Shown here: positions 1 to 13,200 of the stretch, piece by piece | How positions within the stretch are numbered: position 1 is the stretch's first letter | Layout: each line of letters begins with the position of its first letter | Assembly: GCF_021869535.1 (NCBI RefSeq) | Contig: NW_026262734.1 | Coordinates: forward strand, 79,298,339-79,362,338 | Length of the DNA stretch: 64,000 bases | Direction of reading: 5' to 3' | Origin: Mytilus californianus | Lineage: Eukaryota > Mollusca > Bivalvia > Mytilida > Mytilidae | Notes under the pieces: generated by a model | The model's input: only the letters and a program-made list of their open reading frames with translations | The model's database searches: none | What the model was told of the DNA's origin: nothing | Made by a program: the position numbers and the translations under genes

Positions 1-191
1 AAATTTAAAAAAAATGTAACAACAAAAAGTGTTATATTCTAGTTGTGTGTATATTTTATACGTATTCTAAATAATTGTCATATAAACCTATTGATTAGTA
101 TTGGTAATATAGATGCAGGTTTCATTTTACAACCAAAAAATCTTCTTTTTTCAATAGAATCTCAGAAAAAAGAAAACACAAATTGTTTTAC

Positions 192-834
192 CTTGTCAGG
201 CATTAAAGCTGAAAAAAAGAAATTTTGATATTATTATAGTAATCACAAGGTCTACATATATGTATTGCTTGCAATGTTGACACTGAGAATAGAATTCTGA
301 AATCAAATTACAATATATTCTTTCTTGCTTTTAGTCATATTAACAAATATCATACTAAGCTGTTACATAATCAATTTTAATTGTGTTTTATACAATCATA
401 TACTCTGAACATGTATTACGTTTATATCTAATACATTGTAAGATACTGAGTGAAAAAAAAGCAAAACAAATCAAGAAGGCAAATTTCGTTACAGATGTGT
501 CTTCTTCACAGATGATAATACGTTTCATTATCAAAAAGTGTGCATTAATAGATTTAAGTTGTACAATGTAGTTAGTGCATTTTTTTTAATGAACAATGTA
601 TCTAACATTTTAGATGTATACTCGAAAGCATTGCGTTCCTTACAAATGTTGATACTTAAGAGTTTAATTTTGAATTGACTTTCAATATCTAGCATGTTTT
701 AAACACATTTTTAACATAACCTAAACATTATAATATTATTTTTTTCTAATAGAAGAGACAACTTAACAAGTCTCAAGAGACACAGCACGCCCCTTACCTG
801 TTATGATTACAGCCAGCTTAAAAATTATGTTCAT
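192..834 (-). CDS. Serine protease homologue copy A, first two exons (runs off the left edge)
   Basis: Exon 1 (798-834) reads MNIIFKLAVIIT and ends at a clean donor (ACAG then GTAAGG). The 17-nt exon 2 (192-208), preceded by a T-rich tract and AG and followed by GTAAAA, adds ALMPDK and restores phase 0, exactly as in the complete copy at 50.2-56.4 kb. Together they encode the short hydrophobic leader and the start of the mature N-terminus of a secreted S1-fold protein. Bases 1-191 align with intron 2 of the complete copy, so the remaining exons should lie beyond the left edge. Both visible exons are open, so this copy may be functional, but the catalytic positions cannot be seen. The ATG has A at -3. 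Confidence 0.7.
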
Positions 835-2920
835 TTTCAGCGTAGGTCAATTACGTGATACCTAAAACAGATATGCTCTGAAATCAATTAGACTAACAAG
901 AACTTAAAACGATTCAAAAACACACAGTAAATAAACATAAATGTGCAACATCAGCTAATCCAAGAACGATTTTTTGGAAATCATGAACATTGTTTTTAAA
1001 ATAAATAACCTTAAATATCAGACTTTCAACAGATTTTATTTGGATAAAGCAATGTAATTAAACAAAGGCACAACAAAACGACATACGTCTCCAATGCTTT
1101 GGAGTATACTAATATAGTTCCTTTTCGTAAACGTGATATCGTGTCATGAAAATGTATTTCTGATAAGATTATATTTATATAAAATAAAATGATCGATATA
1201 TTATTAAAATAAGTCGTTTTAACACAATAGAGAGAGGGGACTCTACCAGTTAAATAAAAAAATTCCTGCGATTCCTATATTTATAGATACATGTATACAT
1301 ATAACTATATCTTGCTTTGCATTATCCAAAACGTCTGACCAATTTTACGACCACGGTTAACTCTTTGCATGCTAATATACAATCAACTATCATCGTGATT
1401 TTTACCTTGAACGTTTTTTTTTTTTAAATATGAATAAGAAAAACGTGTTTAGCTTGCGAAAAAAAAAGTGCCGTTGTGAATGTAGAGAACGAATTGTAGA
1501 CGTTGTTACAGTTGGTTGCCGTCTTGTTCTTGTCTCAAAATAAATATAAATTTGTCGCGTCACTTAATAGTTTAATAATTATTCATATGTTGATGATTCA
1601 TAAGACATATAGCTAAGAAAAGTTGAAATCTGGAGTTTAACTCTTTAGATATTTCAGGTAATTATTAAAAAAAAAACATATCTCATTTTCGCTTAATGTG
1701 ATAGGCTGAAATAAAGCCTAACTATATCATGTATATGGTTTGAATATTGTGGAAGGCAATTGGTGACCAGGCTATTATCTATTCCTTACTTTGAGTAAAC
1801 ATATATCTTGCTTTGCATATTCCAAATGCATTTACGAGTTAAACGCCCACTCTTAACTCTCTAACACCGTTTTTAGGGTGATTTTTACCTTGATTGATAT
1901 TTTTAAATGAAATAAGCAAAATGCTAAGGAAAAAATCAAGTGATGTTGTGAATGTAAAGAGCGAATTGTTGACTTTGTTAGAGTCTCTAAAATAGATTGA
2001 TATGCATTTGACCGCGTCTCATAATTGTATTAACAGTTATTTTCGTGTTGATGATTTATAAGACACAAATATAAGAAAAGTTGCAACTAGGAGTTAAACT
2101 CTTTAAATATTTCCGGTAATTACAAAATGTACATAATTCTTTTAGGTTAAATGTCATATGTTCAAGTGAGGTCTTACTATACGGTTTAATCATTGTGAAA
2201 GGCCATTGGTGGACAGTAGGCGTTTACATTTTTGTCCTTTTGGTATTTAGTTGACAGTTGTCTGTTTTTCAGTTACTTAATCTCCTTATCTATATTTTTT
2301 GAAATCTTAGGGCAGTTAACATGTCTTTATTAACATAATAAATAACAAGTTTTGACTGATTACCCACCATGAAAAAAATTAACAATATCAGAACCTGGCA
2401 CTGATTATTAAAATAACGAAAGATATTAGATGTTCATATGTTTTATACATTTGTAAGTTTGTTAAAAACTTTTTTTTTATCTTATTTAAACCCTGTTTGT
2501 TCAACGTTTTTCCTATATATTCTGATGCTTTAAACCACATTTAGTGCTAAGACAGTCTTCAATCTTTAGAGGCATCCCAACTCTATAATCATTAATAATC
2601 ACAAATAACTTAAATTGAAATTACAACCAAGAAAATGTAAAATAAAATTAAAAAAAATTACTAACCAAATTAGGGAGATACGTTTCCTGTAAGAGTCTTA
2701 GCCTATAATAGTCCTAGTCCACAAGTAACGTGAAATGAAATATGTATACCTCATCTTGTCTTGAGATAAAAGGTCGTTTAGCGACAAGGCAGATTGCGTT
2801 TAATAGGGTTAACATTGGGACATACAGTAACCTATTTGGATTAACCATCTGTTTCAAGGTAAGAAAATACATCTCTGCATTTGTGAATGGATAACAATAA
2901 AAAATTGTGAAAATGACCAT
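835..2920. other. Upstream region of copy A, paralogous to upstream regions of B, C, D and E
   Basis: No gene. About 2 kb upstream of exon 1 aligns by eye with 26285-28450, 38131-39083, 42558-42927 plus 44551-45395, and 56427-58000. Inside it, a unit of about 500 bp is tandemly duplicated (from about 1303 and again from about 1801, both beginning with TATATCTTGCTTTGCAT), whereas copies B and E have one. It includes whatever promoter the family uses; no TATA box was distinct enough to call. Confidence 0.6.
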
Positions 2921-4257
2921 TCAGCATTAAAACACACCGAATAAGATTGCTTCAATTTACGAATACATAACCCTCGTTTACCTCTTTAAGAACGTATACA
3001 TTGTAAATCGAATATAGACACAAATGTTACATTAATCCATGTTGCTTATGCTGGAATACATATAGTTGATAGAAATAGCAGATACGTCTCAATGACTTAA
3101 TTAAAAATGAATTTATGTTACTGAAAACAACGTGACAAAATCGATCACAAAGTGGAAATAAGATCTTTAAATATTGTTCTCATCGGTTCTAACATAGTTT
3201 TTCTTATAAATATATTGAAACATAATTAAATATGTATTGCCATACAGTTTTAAAGACTGACTGTGCTACATAATGTCGATACTTTCATTTTTGCATTTTT
3301 CAATCTCATTATTTTTCACTAAATCCATTAGATGTGTACTGATTAATATTTTATTTTGGATATAGGTTTTTTATTAATTGTTCTTGGCTGTCGATTAGGT
3401 TTCAGTAACTGCGAGTAATCTATAATAGGTTCTTAGCATTCTAATGATTTTGTTAGTTGTTTGTTTTTTGTGCTTCGTGTCGATCTGATGAGTTAGGCCC
3501 TTTTCAACTGATATTTCTTTTTTAAAAAACATGTTACAATGTAGGTAAGTTTAAATCGTACGAATCGTGTATACATGTAATTCAAATGAATATGGTAATG
3601 GTGTCACAAATGCATTGAGCGGTTGGCTGGAACGGAATTGAATTTCGAATGCTCTGATAACAGAGAGTTCATTTACTATGAGAAGAAATAAATTGCAACT
3701 GTTGTGTTTGGTGTTTGATGATATTAACTCGAAGAAAACCTATGCCTTATGAAATCAATAAAAGTGGTGGAAAATGTTACTAAATTTATAAACAAATAAT
3801 AATTGGTTGGCTAGTTTCAAAACAACAGATGTTGAACTAATATATACACTGTTCTAGGAAAACTTGGTAATAACATTCTAGAAAACTAACGAAGAGGTAA
3901 ATAAAGTATCATATAGGTTCATGAAAAACCATTGAAACATCTTGTTAAAAAAAGAATGTACATGTACTTTTTAGTGAATATTTTTTACAATTTGATGCAA
4001 TGATTTTTTTTTAAATGGTTCAACAAGACGTTGAAGATGAAAAGCGTACTATTTAAAAGGCAAACCGAAAAGACAATGGCAAAAACGATGTTAAGACAAA
4101 CAGCAATACCAAAAACGCTTCAAACAAAACTGGAAAAAAAATATAACTAAAATACCGAATTCCAAGATTATTCAAAACGGAAAGTTCTTTATAAAATGGC
4201 AAAATCAAAAGCTCAAACACATCAAAGGAATGAAAAACAAATGTCATACTCCTGACT
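2921..4257. other. Intergenic DNA of the duplicated unit
   Basis: No coding capacity seen. 3315-3500 resembles a dispersed repeat tail with TCAGTAACTGCGAGTA. 3690-4250 aligns with 30880-31180 and with 47715-48200, showing the tandem unit includes intergenic DNA. Confidence 0.5.
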
Positions 4258-4740
4258 TGGTACAGACATTTCCTTATATAGAAAATGGTGGATTAAAACT
4301 AGTTTTACAGTTAGCTAAACCTCTCACTTGTATGGTAATCGCATAGATTGCCATAATATTGACAAAAATGTGTGAGTAAAACAAATAGACATAATAGGTA
4401 ACAATGTCAAAAATTAAGATACAGTGGTCAACAATGTGTTATAACCTTAATCACTATAAAACAAATAACTATTTAAACAAAGAAAAACAAAATTGTTAGC
4501 TGATGCACCTTGTCTATATAGCGTCTATATGCCATTTTGTTTTTCTTTGATGATTTTTTTAAGGTGATTGAGATTATAACACAATGTTGACTGCTGTAAT
4601 CAAATATTTGACAATTTTACCTATTATGTCTGTTTGTTTTGCTCACACATTGTTGTCAGTATAATGGAATTCTATACGACTGTCATACAAGTCAGAGGTT
4701 TAGCTAGCTAACTATAAAAAAATGCCTGCACGGCATTATT
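4258..4740. repeat. Palindromic dispersed repeat, arms of about 230 bp
   Basis: 4258-4500 and 4510-4740 are imperfect inverted copies: CATTTCCTTATATAGAAAATG and TTAGCTAAACCTCT on one side return reversed as AGAGGTTTAGCTAGC on the other. Single arms of the same repeat occur at 8100-8345, 29840-30110 and 49790-49990. Confidence 0.65.
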
Positions 4741-5288
4741 CATCATTATCAAGCTCCTGAGCAAATATAAAATAACACCCTCCCAGGAATCAGGCCAATC
4801 ATTTTTGCAAAACATTTTCTTGTACTCTGCGTGTTATAACATTTCAAACACTATTGGCAAACAGGATGTGACTGCATGGCTGATGAAAATCTTGTGTACA
4901 CGGTACAATTCAACATTATCAAGTTTTGGATCACATATATAACCATTCCTTGCCGTAGAAGCCAAACCTGCTTGAATAAAATGTTCCTCTTACAATAAGT
5001 GTTGCAAAATGTCACCTATCGGCAAACAGGAAGTGGCTGAACGACTGATTGGAAAATTGCTTACATGATACAATATGGCAAAATTTAAAAAATTGGACAA
5101 AAGTTATCGACCCAAATGTACAAACGTAAAGAGAGACGGAGTGAAGCGGTAACTAGTCCTGCTTTCCCCGTTGGCAACACCGGTAAAAAGAAAAAAAAAA
5201 ACGCGCTGGAAAGATAATAGACGTATCATCGGGTTATGCACTTGCTATAAACACCAAAATGGCTACCACTACAGGAGGAGGGACTTCT
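4741..5288. other. Intergenic, no gene seen
   Basis: 4741-4900 aligns with 49500-49650 upstream of the end of copy E, again part of the tandem unit. The rest shows no recognisable feature. Confidence 0.4.
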
Positions 5289-8200
5289 TAATAAAATTGA
5301 GAATTGAAATGGGGATTATGTCAAAGAGACAACAACCCGGCCAAAGAGCAGACAACAGCAGAAGGCCACCAATGGGTCTTCAACAAAGCGAGAAAATCCC
5401 GCACCCGGAGGTGGTCCTCAGTTGGCTCCTAAATAAAAATATGTACTAGTTCAGTGAAAATGGACGTCATATTAACAACTCCAAAACATATAAATGAACT
5501 AAAATTAAAAAACATACAAAACTCACAAAGGCCAGAGGCTCCTGACTTGGGACAGGGGCAAAAGTGCGGCGGGGTTAAACATGTTTTGTGAGATCTCAAC
5601 CCTCCCCCTATACCTCTGGCCAATGTAGAATAAACAAACACACAGCAATACGCACAGTAAAACTCAGTTTAAAAGAAGTCCGAGTCCGATGTCAGAATAG
5701 GTAACAAAAGAAACTAAGCAACATGACAATGATACATAAATTAACAAAGGACTACTAGCAGTTACTGACATGCCAGCTCCAGACCTCAATTAAACTGATT
5801 GAAAGATTATGTCTTCATCATATGAAAAGCAAGTACAACCCCTCCAGCTAGGGGTTTATTATCATAACATCATAAAATATATGAGAAGAACATAACCCGT
5901 ATCATGCCAATAACTGGTTTTAGAATAAATGTGTTTATTTCCGATGCAAAGACCCTATGAGTGAATCAATATTAATACCAAAATATGCAATCCTGAATGA
6001 CTTGACAACAGTATCGTAACTATATCCCTTCCGAATAAGTCTGCTTAAAGGTTTGGTTAGCTTTTGTAAAGAATATTACCATAAAAGATTGGATGTGAAA
6101 TACCTGAGCGTATTAGGTGTGTGCATGTTAATTTATATTTACGAATGATGTCATTGTACCGATGATAAAATTTAGTAAATGTTTTGACTAGTTTGAGATA
6201 TCGAAAACCGTGGTATAATAATTTTCAGTAATACAGAGATTTCTTTCGTTAAAATCAAATACGTTGCTACATACACGAGCGAATCGAACAAGTTGAGATA
6301 AATAAACACCATAAGACGGTGACAAGGGAACGTCACCATCCAAAAATGGATAATTAACAATAGGAAATGAAAAATAATCTCTTTTGTCATAAATTTTGGT
6401 ATTAAGCTTCCCGTTAAAGATATAGATATCAAGATCTAGGAAAGGGCAGTGTTCATTGTTAGTATTAGCCATATTTAAGGTCAGTTCGGCAGGATAAATC
6501 TCTTTAGTGTACATACTGACGTCGTCATTATTGAGAGCCAATATATCATCTAAATATCTAAAAGTGTTATTAAATTTTTGAATCAGATGTTGTTTCGATG
6601 GGTTTTTGTTGATTTTAGTCATAAACTGTAACTCGTAACAATACAGAAACAGGTCCGCAATAAGTGGTGCACAGTTAGTTCCCATGGGAATTCCAATAAC
6701 TTGACGATATACGGAATCTCCATAGCGAACAAAAATGTTATCTAGTAAAAATGCAAGGACAGTTATAGTATCAAAGCAGGTCCAATTGATAGATTCGAAA
6801 TCACCAATATGAGCATGCAATTTATCAAGTACTTCCAACGAATTTTTGACACTCCAAAAGTAATTATTTCCATTATTTTCAAAGGCCTTATTTGAACAAT
6901 TTTTTACCAGTTTTTTTATTGTACTAAGTGTACTAGTAAGTAGAATAGATAGTTTAGTAGTGGAAAAATGGCTTGAAGACGAAATAAATCCATATTTGTA
7001 AGGAGTTTAGTGCAGCTTCGGAAGCCAGTACATAGTTGGAACTTTCATTGTATTTGGTTCTGCTTGTAAAGAGGTAGCTAAAAGTTTGTTTGTTACAGAT
7101 GTCATTTTTCGAAAATGGAGTCAGTTGGAATGATGGTGAATTCGTAATTTCCTTTTTCAGAACCTCAATGTAAAATTTACGTCAAACAATAATGATATTG
7201 TTAGCAGCCTTATCAGCCGGGACAAAAACAAATTCCTTGGCGAGTTCTTTTAGCTTATGTTTGATACGAGAAATAGGGCAATTATGGTTGTTGTTAGGAG
7301 TAAAATGTTCTTTAAAATGTTGAATACGTATATCAACTATGTTCATTATCGAATTAGAAAAAGAATCTAATGATTTCTTGTCAGCGTTTTTGTCGTTTTA
7401 TCCATTTAGAGCAGTAAGTACGGAGTGAGTCGTGGATAATGTTACGACACTAATTCCAATTGATAATTGACGGGGGCGATATTTACGTCCTTTACTGAGG
7501 AATGATTTCAACTCTCGGTCACGAACGATGTTAAGGTCTCCTGTTATAACATGGGAACTGGGACCATACATGTATTCGGAATTACAGCAATTTCATGACG
7601 TAGGTGTATTGTCACTGATATCTACATCTTTACACACTTCGCTGTAATTAAACACATATTTCCGGGTAGATTTTTTGTATACATAACAAATAAGAGGGAG
7701 TTCAGTATTATCAAAATAGTCAGGAATTTGTTCTTTAACAGAATGATCATTAAAAATACCGGCAATATTTACAAAATCAAAACCTTTATTGATATATTTA
7801 ATTTTAATAAAATGTTTTTTGTGATCTTCAGGGCGATCAATTTTGGGAAACAATTTAGCATAACAATAATCAATTATAATTTGGACGATTTCATGCTGAG
7901 GACTGCAATAAGGAATTGTGTTGCATTCCTCCAAAATTTGATGTAAAGAACAGAGCTTGGTTAATAGATATTGTCTACCGTTGTTTTTTGAAATAGATAT
8001 TCGGTTCGAAATATTTGTATTGTTGATACGAAATTTTCTTTGATTGCGATTTATTCTATTCCCATGAGAACGGTTTTTACGAACTGGTTTAGAGAAAAGT
8101 AAAATCACAAAAATACTGAACTCCAAGGAAAATTCAAAAAGGAAAGTCCCTAATCAAATTGCAAAATCAACACATCAAACGAATGGATAACAACTGTCAT

Positions 8201-9030
8201 ATTCCCGACATGGTACAGGCATTTTCTTATGTAGAAAATGGTGGATTGAACCTGGTTTTATAGCTAGCTAAACCTCTCGCTTGTATGACAGTTGCATCAA
8301 ATTCAATTATATTGACAACGATACGTGAACAAAACAAAATATAGAAATTATATCCAAAATATTAACAGAATCTGTTCTTGATATATTACCAATTCCCATG
8401 AAATTGTCATTAAGACCGAGAGGATAGACTGTCTGTAATTTTTAATCCAGTTTAATTTAATAATTTTCCGTGATCGTACAAATTTTAATTGAGATTCCCC
8501 AGGCTGCTTATTAACAACTTCTAAAGGTTGAACTGTTAAATATTTAAAAGGATGATTGTGCTTCTTAAGGTGTTGATAAATGATACTTTTGAATATGGGG
8601 TCTTTTAAAACGATAAAGGTGTTCTTGTGTGCGTTTAGATAAATATCGTCTAGTTTCATTTACGTACTGAATACCGCATCCCGGTTTGTTTCATGTGAGT
8701 AAATATATAATATTGTTAGTTTTTCAATTGATATCAGTATCAACATTTAAGGAATATTTGCGACCATTAAACGTGGACCTTACCGTATTGTTGGTGGAAA
8801 GACGGGGACATGTAAGTCATTTTTTTTCATGACACTTATAGATAGAAGGGTTACCACGATTTTTGTTATTAAAAATGTTAGCGACTGTAGTATTTTTAGA
8901 TAAGCGATTTTGAAGATTGAGACGTGTATATACCCTTTGAACGAGTTTAGTATTTAGTATTTTTTCATTTCGAAGTTTCATTATTTGTTTTTTGTTATCC
9001 GTTTTCCCAATTGAAAGGAACAAAAAATGG
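5289..9030 (-). mobile_element. Naiad-type Penelope-like retroelement, copy 1 (defective)
   Basis: Domain order on the minus strand is N-terminal GIY-YIG endonuclease, linker, then reverse transcriptase, the permuted order that defines Naiads. 9023-8400: zinc-binding and GIY-YIG region (KCHEKK, NNIIYLLT, CGIQYVNET, EHLYRF, IYQHLKKHNHPFKYL). 8080-7500: linker with the CxC-type site and HVITGDLNIV. 7250-6188: VPADKAANN, GIPMGTNCAPLIADLFLYCYE, FRYLDDIL, CPFLDLDI. 5289-5950: a 3' tail shared with the copy at 47.1-47.7 kb. Five in-frame TGA codons fall at cysteine positions (8819, 8726, 8693, 7595, 7184, each the first base on the minus strand). It is dead: there are frameshifts, RT motif A is deleted near 6795, and a repeat is inserted at 8098-8345. 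Confidence 0.85.
8098..8345 (-). repeat. Dispersed repeat nested in Naiad copy 1
   Basis: A single arm of the repeat seen at 4258-4740 (TTAGCTAAACCTCT region, CGACATGGTACAGGCATTT) interrupts the element between the endonuclease end and the linker. Protein similarity to the family stops at 8098 and resumes at 8345. Confidence 0.6.
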
Positions 9031-9139
9031 CGTCCAGAATATGAACCAGCACACAGGAAGAGAATAAAGTAAAAAAAGATAAAACTGTTCGGCTAAAGAC
9101 ATCAAACGCTATCCGTCATATAGTACCCGACAAAATACG

Positions 9140-11090
9140 TTAACAACAAAACCTATGTTGAAATGGATTACAGTTCTATATACTGATATTAAAAGCTCAG
9201 TTATAAACAATGGTTGGATTTCAAAACCTATAAGCATTTTTCGTGGGATTAGGCAAGGGTGCCCATGCAGTGCGATAATTTTTGTAATTGCTGTTGAAAT
9301 TTTAGCATGTAGGATCAGACAAGACCACGACCTCAAAGGCTTTGAAATTAAACTTGATGGCAAAACTCACACGTTAAAGATTAGTCAACTAGCAGATGAT
9401 ACAACTCTTTTTCTTAGAACAAAACAAGATATTTCAAAAGCTCTTAATATGATTGAAACATTTGGAACATTGTCAGGGTTGAAATTAAACAGAGCTAAAA
9501 CTGAGGGTGTTTGGCTTGGGAAACAAAAAAAACTGTAAAGATAAACATGAAAATATTAACTGGACAAATATACCTGTAAAAAGCCTAGGTATATATTTTG
9601 GTCATAATAAAAAAGAGTGTCAAAGATTAAATGCTGAAAAACCTTTAGAAAAATCAGCAAAAATTATTTTTAATTGGAAAAAGAGAAACTTAACCATGAT
9701 AGGAAAGATCACAGTTACTAAATCATTAATTATTCCTAATATTACATTTTTAGCATCTGTCTCGACCATAGATAAAGAGTATTTAAACCAGTTTAAAAAA
9801 ATGATATATGAATTTTTATGGAATAACAAAACAGAAAAAGTTAAACGTTCTGTACTAAGTTATGACAAATTAAAAGGGGGATTAAAAATGATTAATTTAC
9901 AGAAATACATAGAAACAATACAAATAGGTTGTATTAAAAGATTAAATGCAGAGCAATTTTTAAACTGGACTGTAATACCAAAATTTTATTTAAACAAATT
10001 CGGAAACAATCTTCTTATATTGCAAATGAATCTGGATAGTGTAAATTCAATACCAGATATAAAAAAAACTACCAGAGTTTTATCTTGATATAATCAAAGT
10101 TTGGATTAAAAATAAAAATAAAAATAAAAATAATAAATACCCAAAAAATTACAGACTAATCCGCCAACAAGTTATTTGGGGAAATCAGTGGATAAAATTT
10201 CAGGAAAAAACATTATTATTCCAAAACTGGATAGATAGCAACATAATATACATAAATGATATCATTGATGAATCTGGAAATATAACAGAAAGATTTATTA
10301 GACAAAAGCTTAATAAAAAGACAATCTGGATTACTGAATTTTTAAAATTAAAAAAAGCTATACCAAAAGAAAGGGTTAATATATTAGCTGAAAACTGTTC
10401 AAAAATAACTAATGTACTACAGATAATGTTTTGTATATTTATGACAAAGATAACTTTAAACAAAATATAAATAAATTAGAAACAAGTAAAATTTACAAAA
10501 TATCATTAGAACAAGATAAAGAAATACCAATTGGCTTTTACCAATTGAGGAGACTACTAAATCTTGAGAACATAGAAAATAAAGCTCAAAATATACTAAA
10601 ATTTGTTCATAATTATTTGAAAGAAAATAAATTAAAAATGTTCAGATGGAAACTCTTACATTTTATTCTTCCAAACAAAGTTTTATTAAAACAATGGAAA
10701 ATATGCCCAAACTCAGACTGTAATCACTGTAATATTACAGAAGATTATGAACACTGTTTTATTACATGCCACTTTCTTGATAATTTTGAAAAGAAATATT
10801 TAATCTGTTAGAAAAAGTTAAACTTGGAAAACACATTTTAACACTAAAAAATTTGATTTGGGGTTACAAAATAAGTGATATAGAATACTATGATATTAAT
10901 TTTTTTCTTACAGTGATTATGTTTTCAATTCACAAAATACACTATCTGTCAGAGTTTAGGACAAAGAATATTAATGCATTTTCTGTTTTTAAAACTGAGC
11001 TTAGAAATAGGCTCATTCTACAAAACAATTTTTTTAACCATGAAAGAACAGGTATATTAGAAAAAATATTTAGGTGTATTTGAATTGTAT
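9140..11090 (+). mobile_element. 5'-truncated L1/Tx1-like LINE, reverse transcriptase C-terminal half (defective)
   Basis: Reading frames in sequence give KWITVLYTD-SSVINNGW, RGIRQGCPCSAIIF, LADDTTLF (the YADD-equivalent with Leu), GLKLNRAKTE and WLG, then SLGIYFG, GKITVTKSLI, EFLWNNK and GGLKMINL, and finally a C-terminal Cys/His knuckle (CPNSDCNHCN then HCFITC). This is the order found in L1-group elements. The frame changes near 9525, 10085, 10430 and 10805, so it is dead. The 5' end is cut inside the RT fingers, beside the Naiad element. Confidence 0.75.
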
Positions 11091-12209
11091 GAACTGATAA
11101 CATGGTTAGTAATGTTATCTGTGTGTATTAATTAATTTATATAATTATGATGCATGATAGACATTGCAATATTTATATAATCTGGTACGATGTATATACA
11201 TTACAAAAAAACACAGCACAATTGTTTTTCGATTACCGTATGACTATTAATCTTTCGAATTATAACTGTCTTACCTGAATAATGATGTAGAAAAAGCTAA
11301 TTACAATCTTTTTCGATATTGATTTAAATAAACCGTTATCCGGAAACACATGGAAACTGGTAATAGGTTATAAATCATCTCAAACTCGGATGAAATATGT
11401 GAAATTCCGAAATAACGCCAGATGATATAAATACTTTATTAAAATATAATAGCATTATTTATCTATTGATGTTATATTTATATTTTGTAAACGACTAACA
11501 ATATGCAGTTTATCTACCTGAAGAATCCCCGAACTTCTGGTACTAATAAAACAGGGACATTCACTGAGATAGCTGTGTCAGTGGAGTAATTGTTAACAGC
11601 GTGTGCAATACTGTTGTTGAATAAAACAAAAAAAAAAAAAAAAAACAAAACCTGAGGACAACAAAAAAAAAGACAGGGTATATCAGGGTAGAGCCTGACG
11701 TCTGACTCAATAGTAGAATGGGGCTGAATAGTGATAACTGTGTTTTAAATAAATATTCCTTAAGTAATGAATAATTGATTCCTGATGTTTGGTTGAGATC
11801 GCATTCCGCAATCGTTTTTCATCTGTGATATTTATTGTATACTGTTTGTTGTTTGTTTATCTTGAGAATGTTTAGGAAATGGTAATTTTTTGTCTTTTTC
11901 TACTAATGTTTTTTTAGTTGCTCTCTTTTTATCGTTTCACTTATATTCCCGATGAACGTAAATAATGTTTTTTCCTGAATGATGTATGAGATCTTTTTAC
12001 AAGAATTACAAAAAAATAACTGATGAACATTTTTTCCAATTTCATGCATCCATCCTTTCAATTATTCAACAGAGTTAGTCATGCTATTGGACAGAATGCT
12101 ATTATTGTGAGAATGCCGTTTGTGCTGCTTTCTACAATAAAAGACCACATACGATTTTTATTTTATTTTATTTTATATTTTACACACATCGTTTGTTTAG
12201 CTCTGAAAT
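11090..12209. other. Intergenic between LINE and copy B, no gene seen
   Basis: Contains an A-rich run at 11627-11645. 12000-12200 aligns with 50050-50235, the 3' flank of copy E, so it is the downstream flank of copy B. Confidence 0.5.
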
Positions 12210-12619
12210 TTAAGGAATTCCTTTTTTGCCAGTCCATTTTTCAATAAAGGAAGTATAATAAGCAACAGCTGAATATACAAACGGGTTTTCAGCATTACAA
12301 ACATTATACAATGCAAATACTCCGACGAGAACACGACTTCCATTTATTTCACATATCAAAGGTCCATTAGCGTCACCCTGAAATTGGAATTTTAATTTCA
12401 ATTTTATCAATTATATAGTTATTTTAAACTGATTTTTTATATATATTACTTTCATAAAATATGGAATTTTATATAAATAACCATAATGTATCATTTAGTT
12501 TTAAAATGCATCAAAAAGACGTTTTGAATGACATATATACAGATTTGTATATATATTTGTTATACATACATTTCAAAATGGTGATTGTCTTCTTTGACTG
12601 TCCATGACGTTAAAACACT

Positions 12620-13200
12620 AAATCCCTGGGATGTGTTTCAGTTGATTTTAGTCTCTGATGCATGATTTTTTATTATTAGTTGTTTTTTGGCTTTTAACTA
12701 TTTTTCAGTAACTGCGAGTACTCTCAAATCGTACTTTCGTGTTAATTTGACCTGTTGATACAATTTGTAATGCATTTTTGTTATTAAATGTTTACTTATT
12801 CAGTGTTATATCTAGTCTCACTATTTTTAATATATACCACCTTTGATAAGTGTTTAAATATGACGATACAATTCACTTTTGTTCTCGTACTAGGAACAAC
12901 AAAATTATTTATTTTGTAAAAATTATTTCCATACTACATGTATACCTTACAACAAAATTATTTTTTTTTACCTGTGTACGTTATTTTATTTGGTGGCAAT
13001 TTGTCTAAGGTTACGGTTGTCTTTCTGATATTGTTTTACATCTAGCCCCCTTGTTTTATTAATTTTGTATTTACATTGTGTCATAGATCAAATTTGTTCG
13101 TTCAGTGTATGTTTGTTAATATGTCTTTTGATTAAGTTAAGCCATTTCAATTGATATTTTATAGAACGGAAAGTTTTGACTCTAGAAATTCATTTGAAAT
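12620..13200 (+). repeat. Dispersed repeats in the 3' part of pseudogene B
   Basis: 12625-12790 matches, in reverse, the tail following Naiad copy B (23470-23590), sharing GATGTGTTTCAGTTGATTT, CTCTGATGCATGAT and CAGTAACTGCGAGTACTCTC. 12960-13165 matches 18245-18425 in reverse. They occupy the place where exon 6 should be. Confidence 0.55.

Noticed and set aside
2714-2920. Open frames of similar sequence upstream of A (2714-2920) and B (28187-28447), with LLYVP and LTL in common
   Set aside because: The equivalent upstream of E (about 57790-57990) has stops and no splice logic; similarity is explained by duplicated non-coding DNA.
5171-5449. Open frame rich in Lys/Arg at its start
   Set aside because: It runs from an A-rich stretch into the Naiad tail, which is non-coding; no motif.
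8817-9023. Reading the first TGA of Naiad copy 1 as a normal stop of a small gene
   Set aside because: The frame continues beyond it into the conserved zinc and GIY-YIG region, and the codon sits at a conserved Cys.
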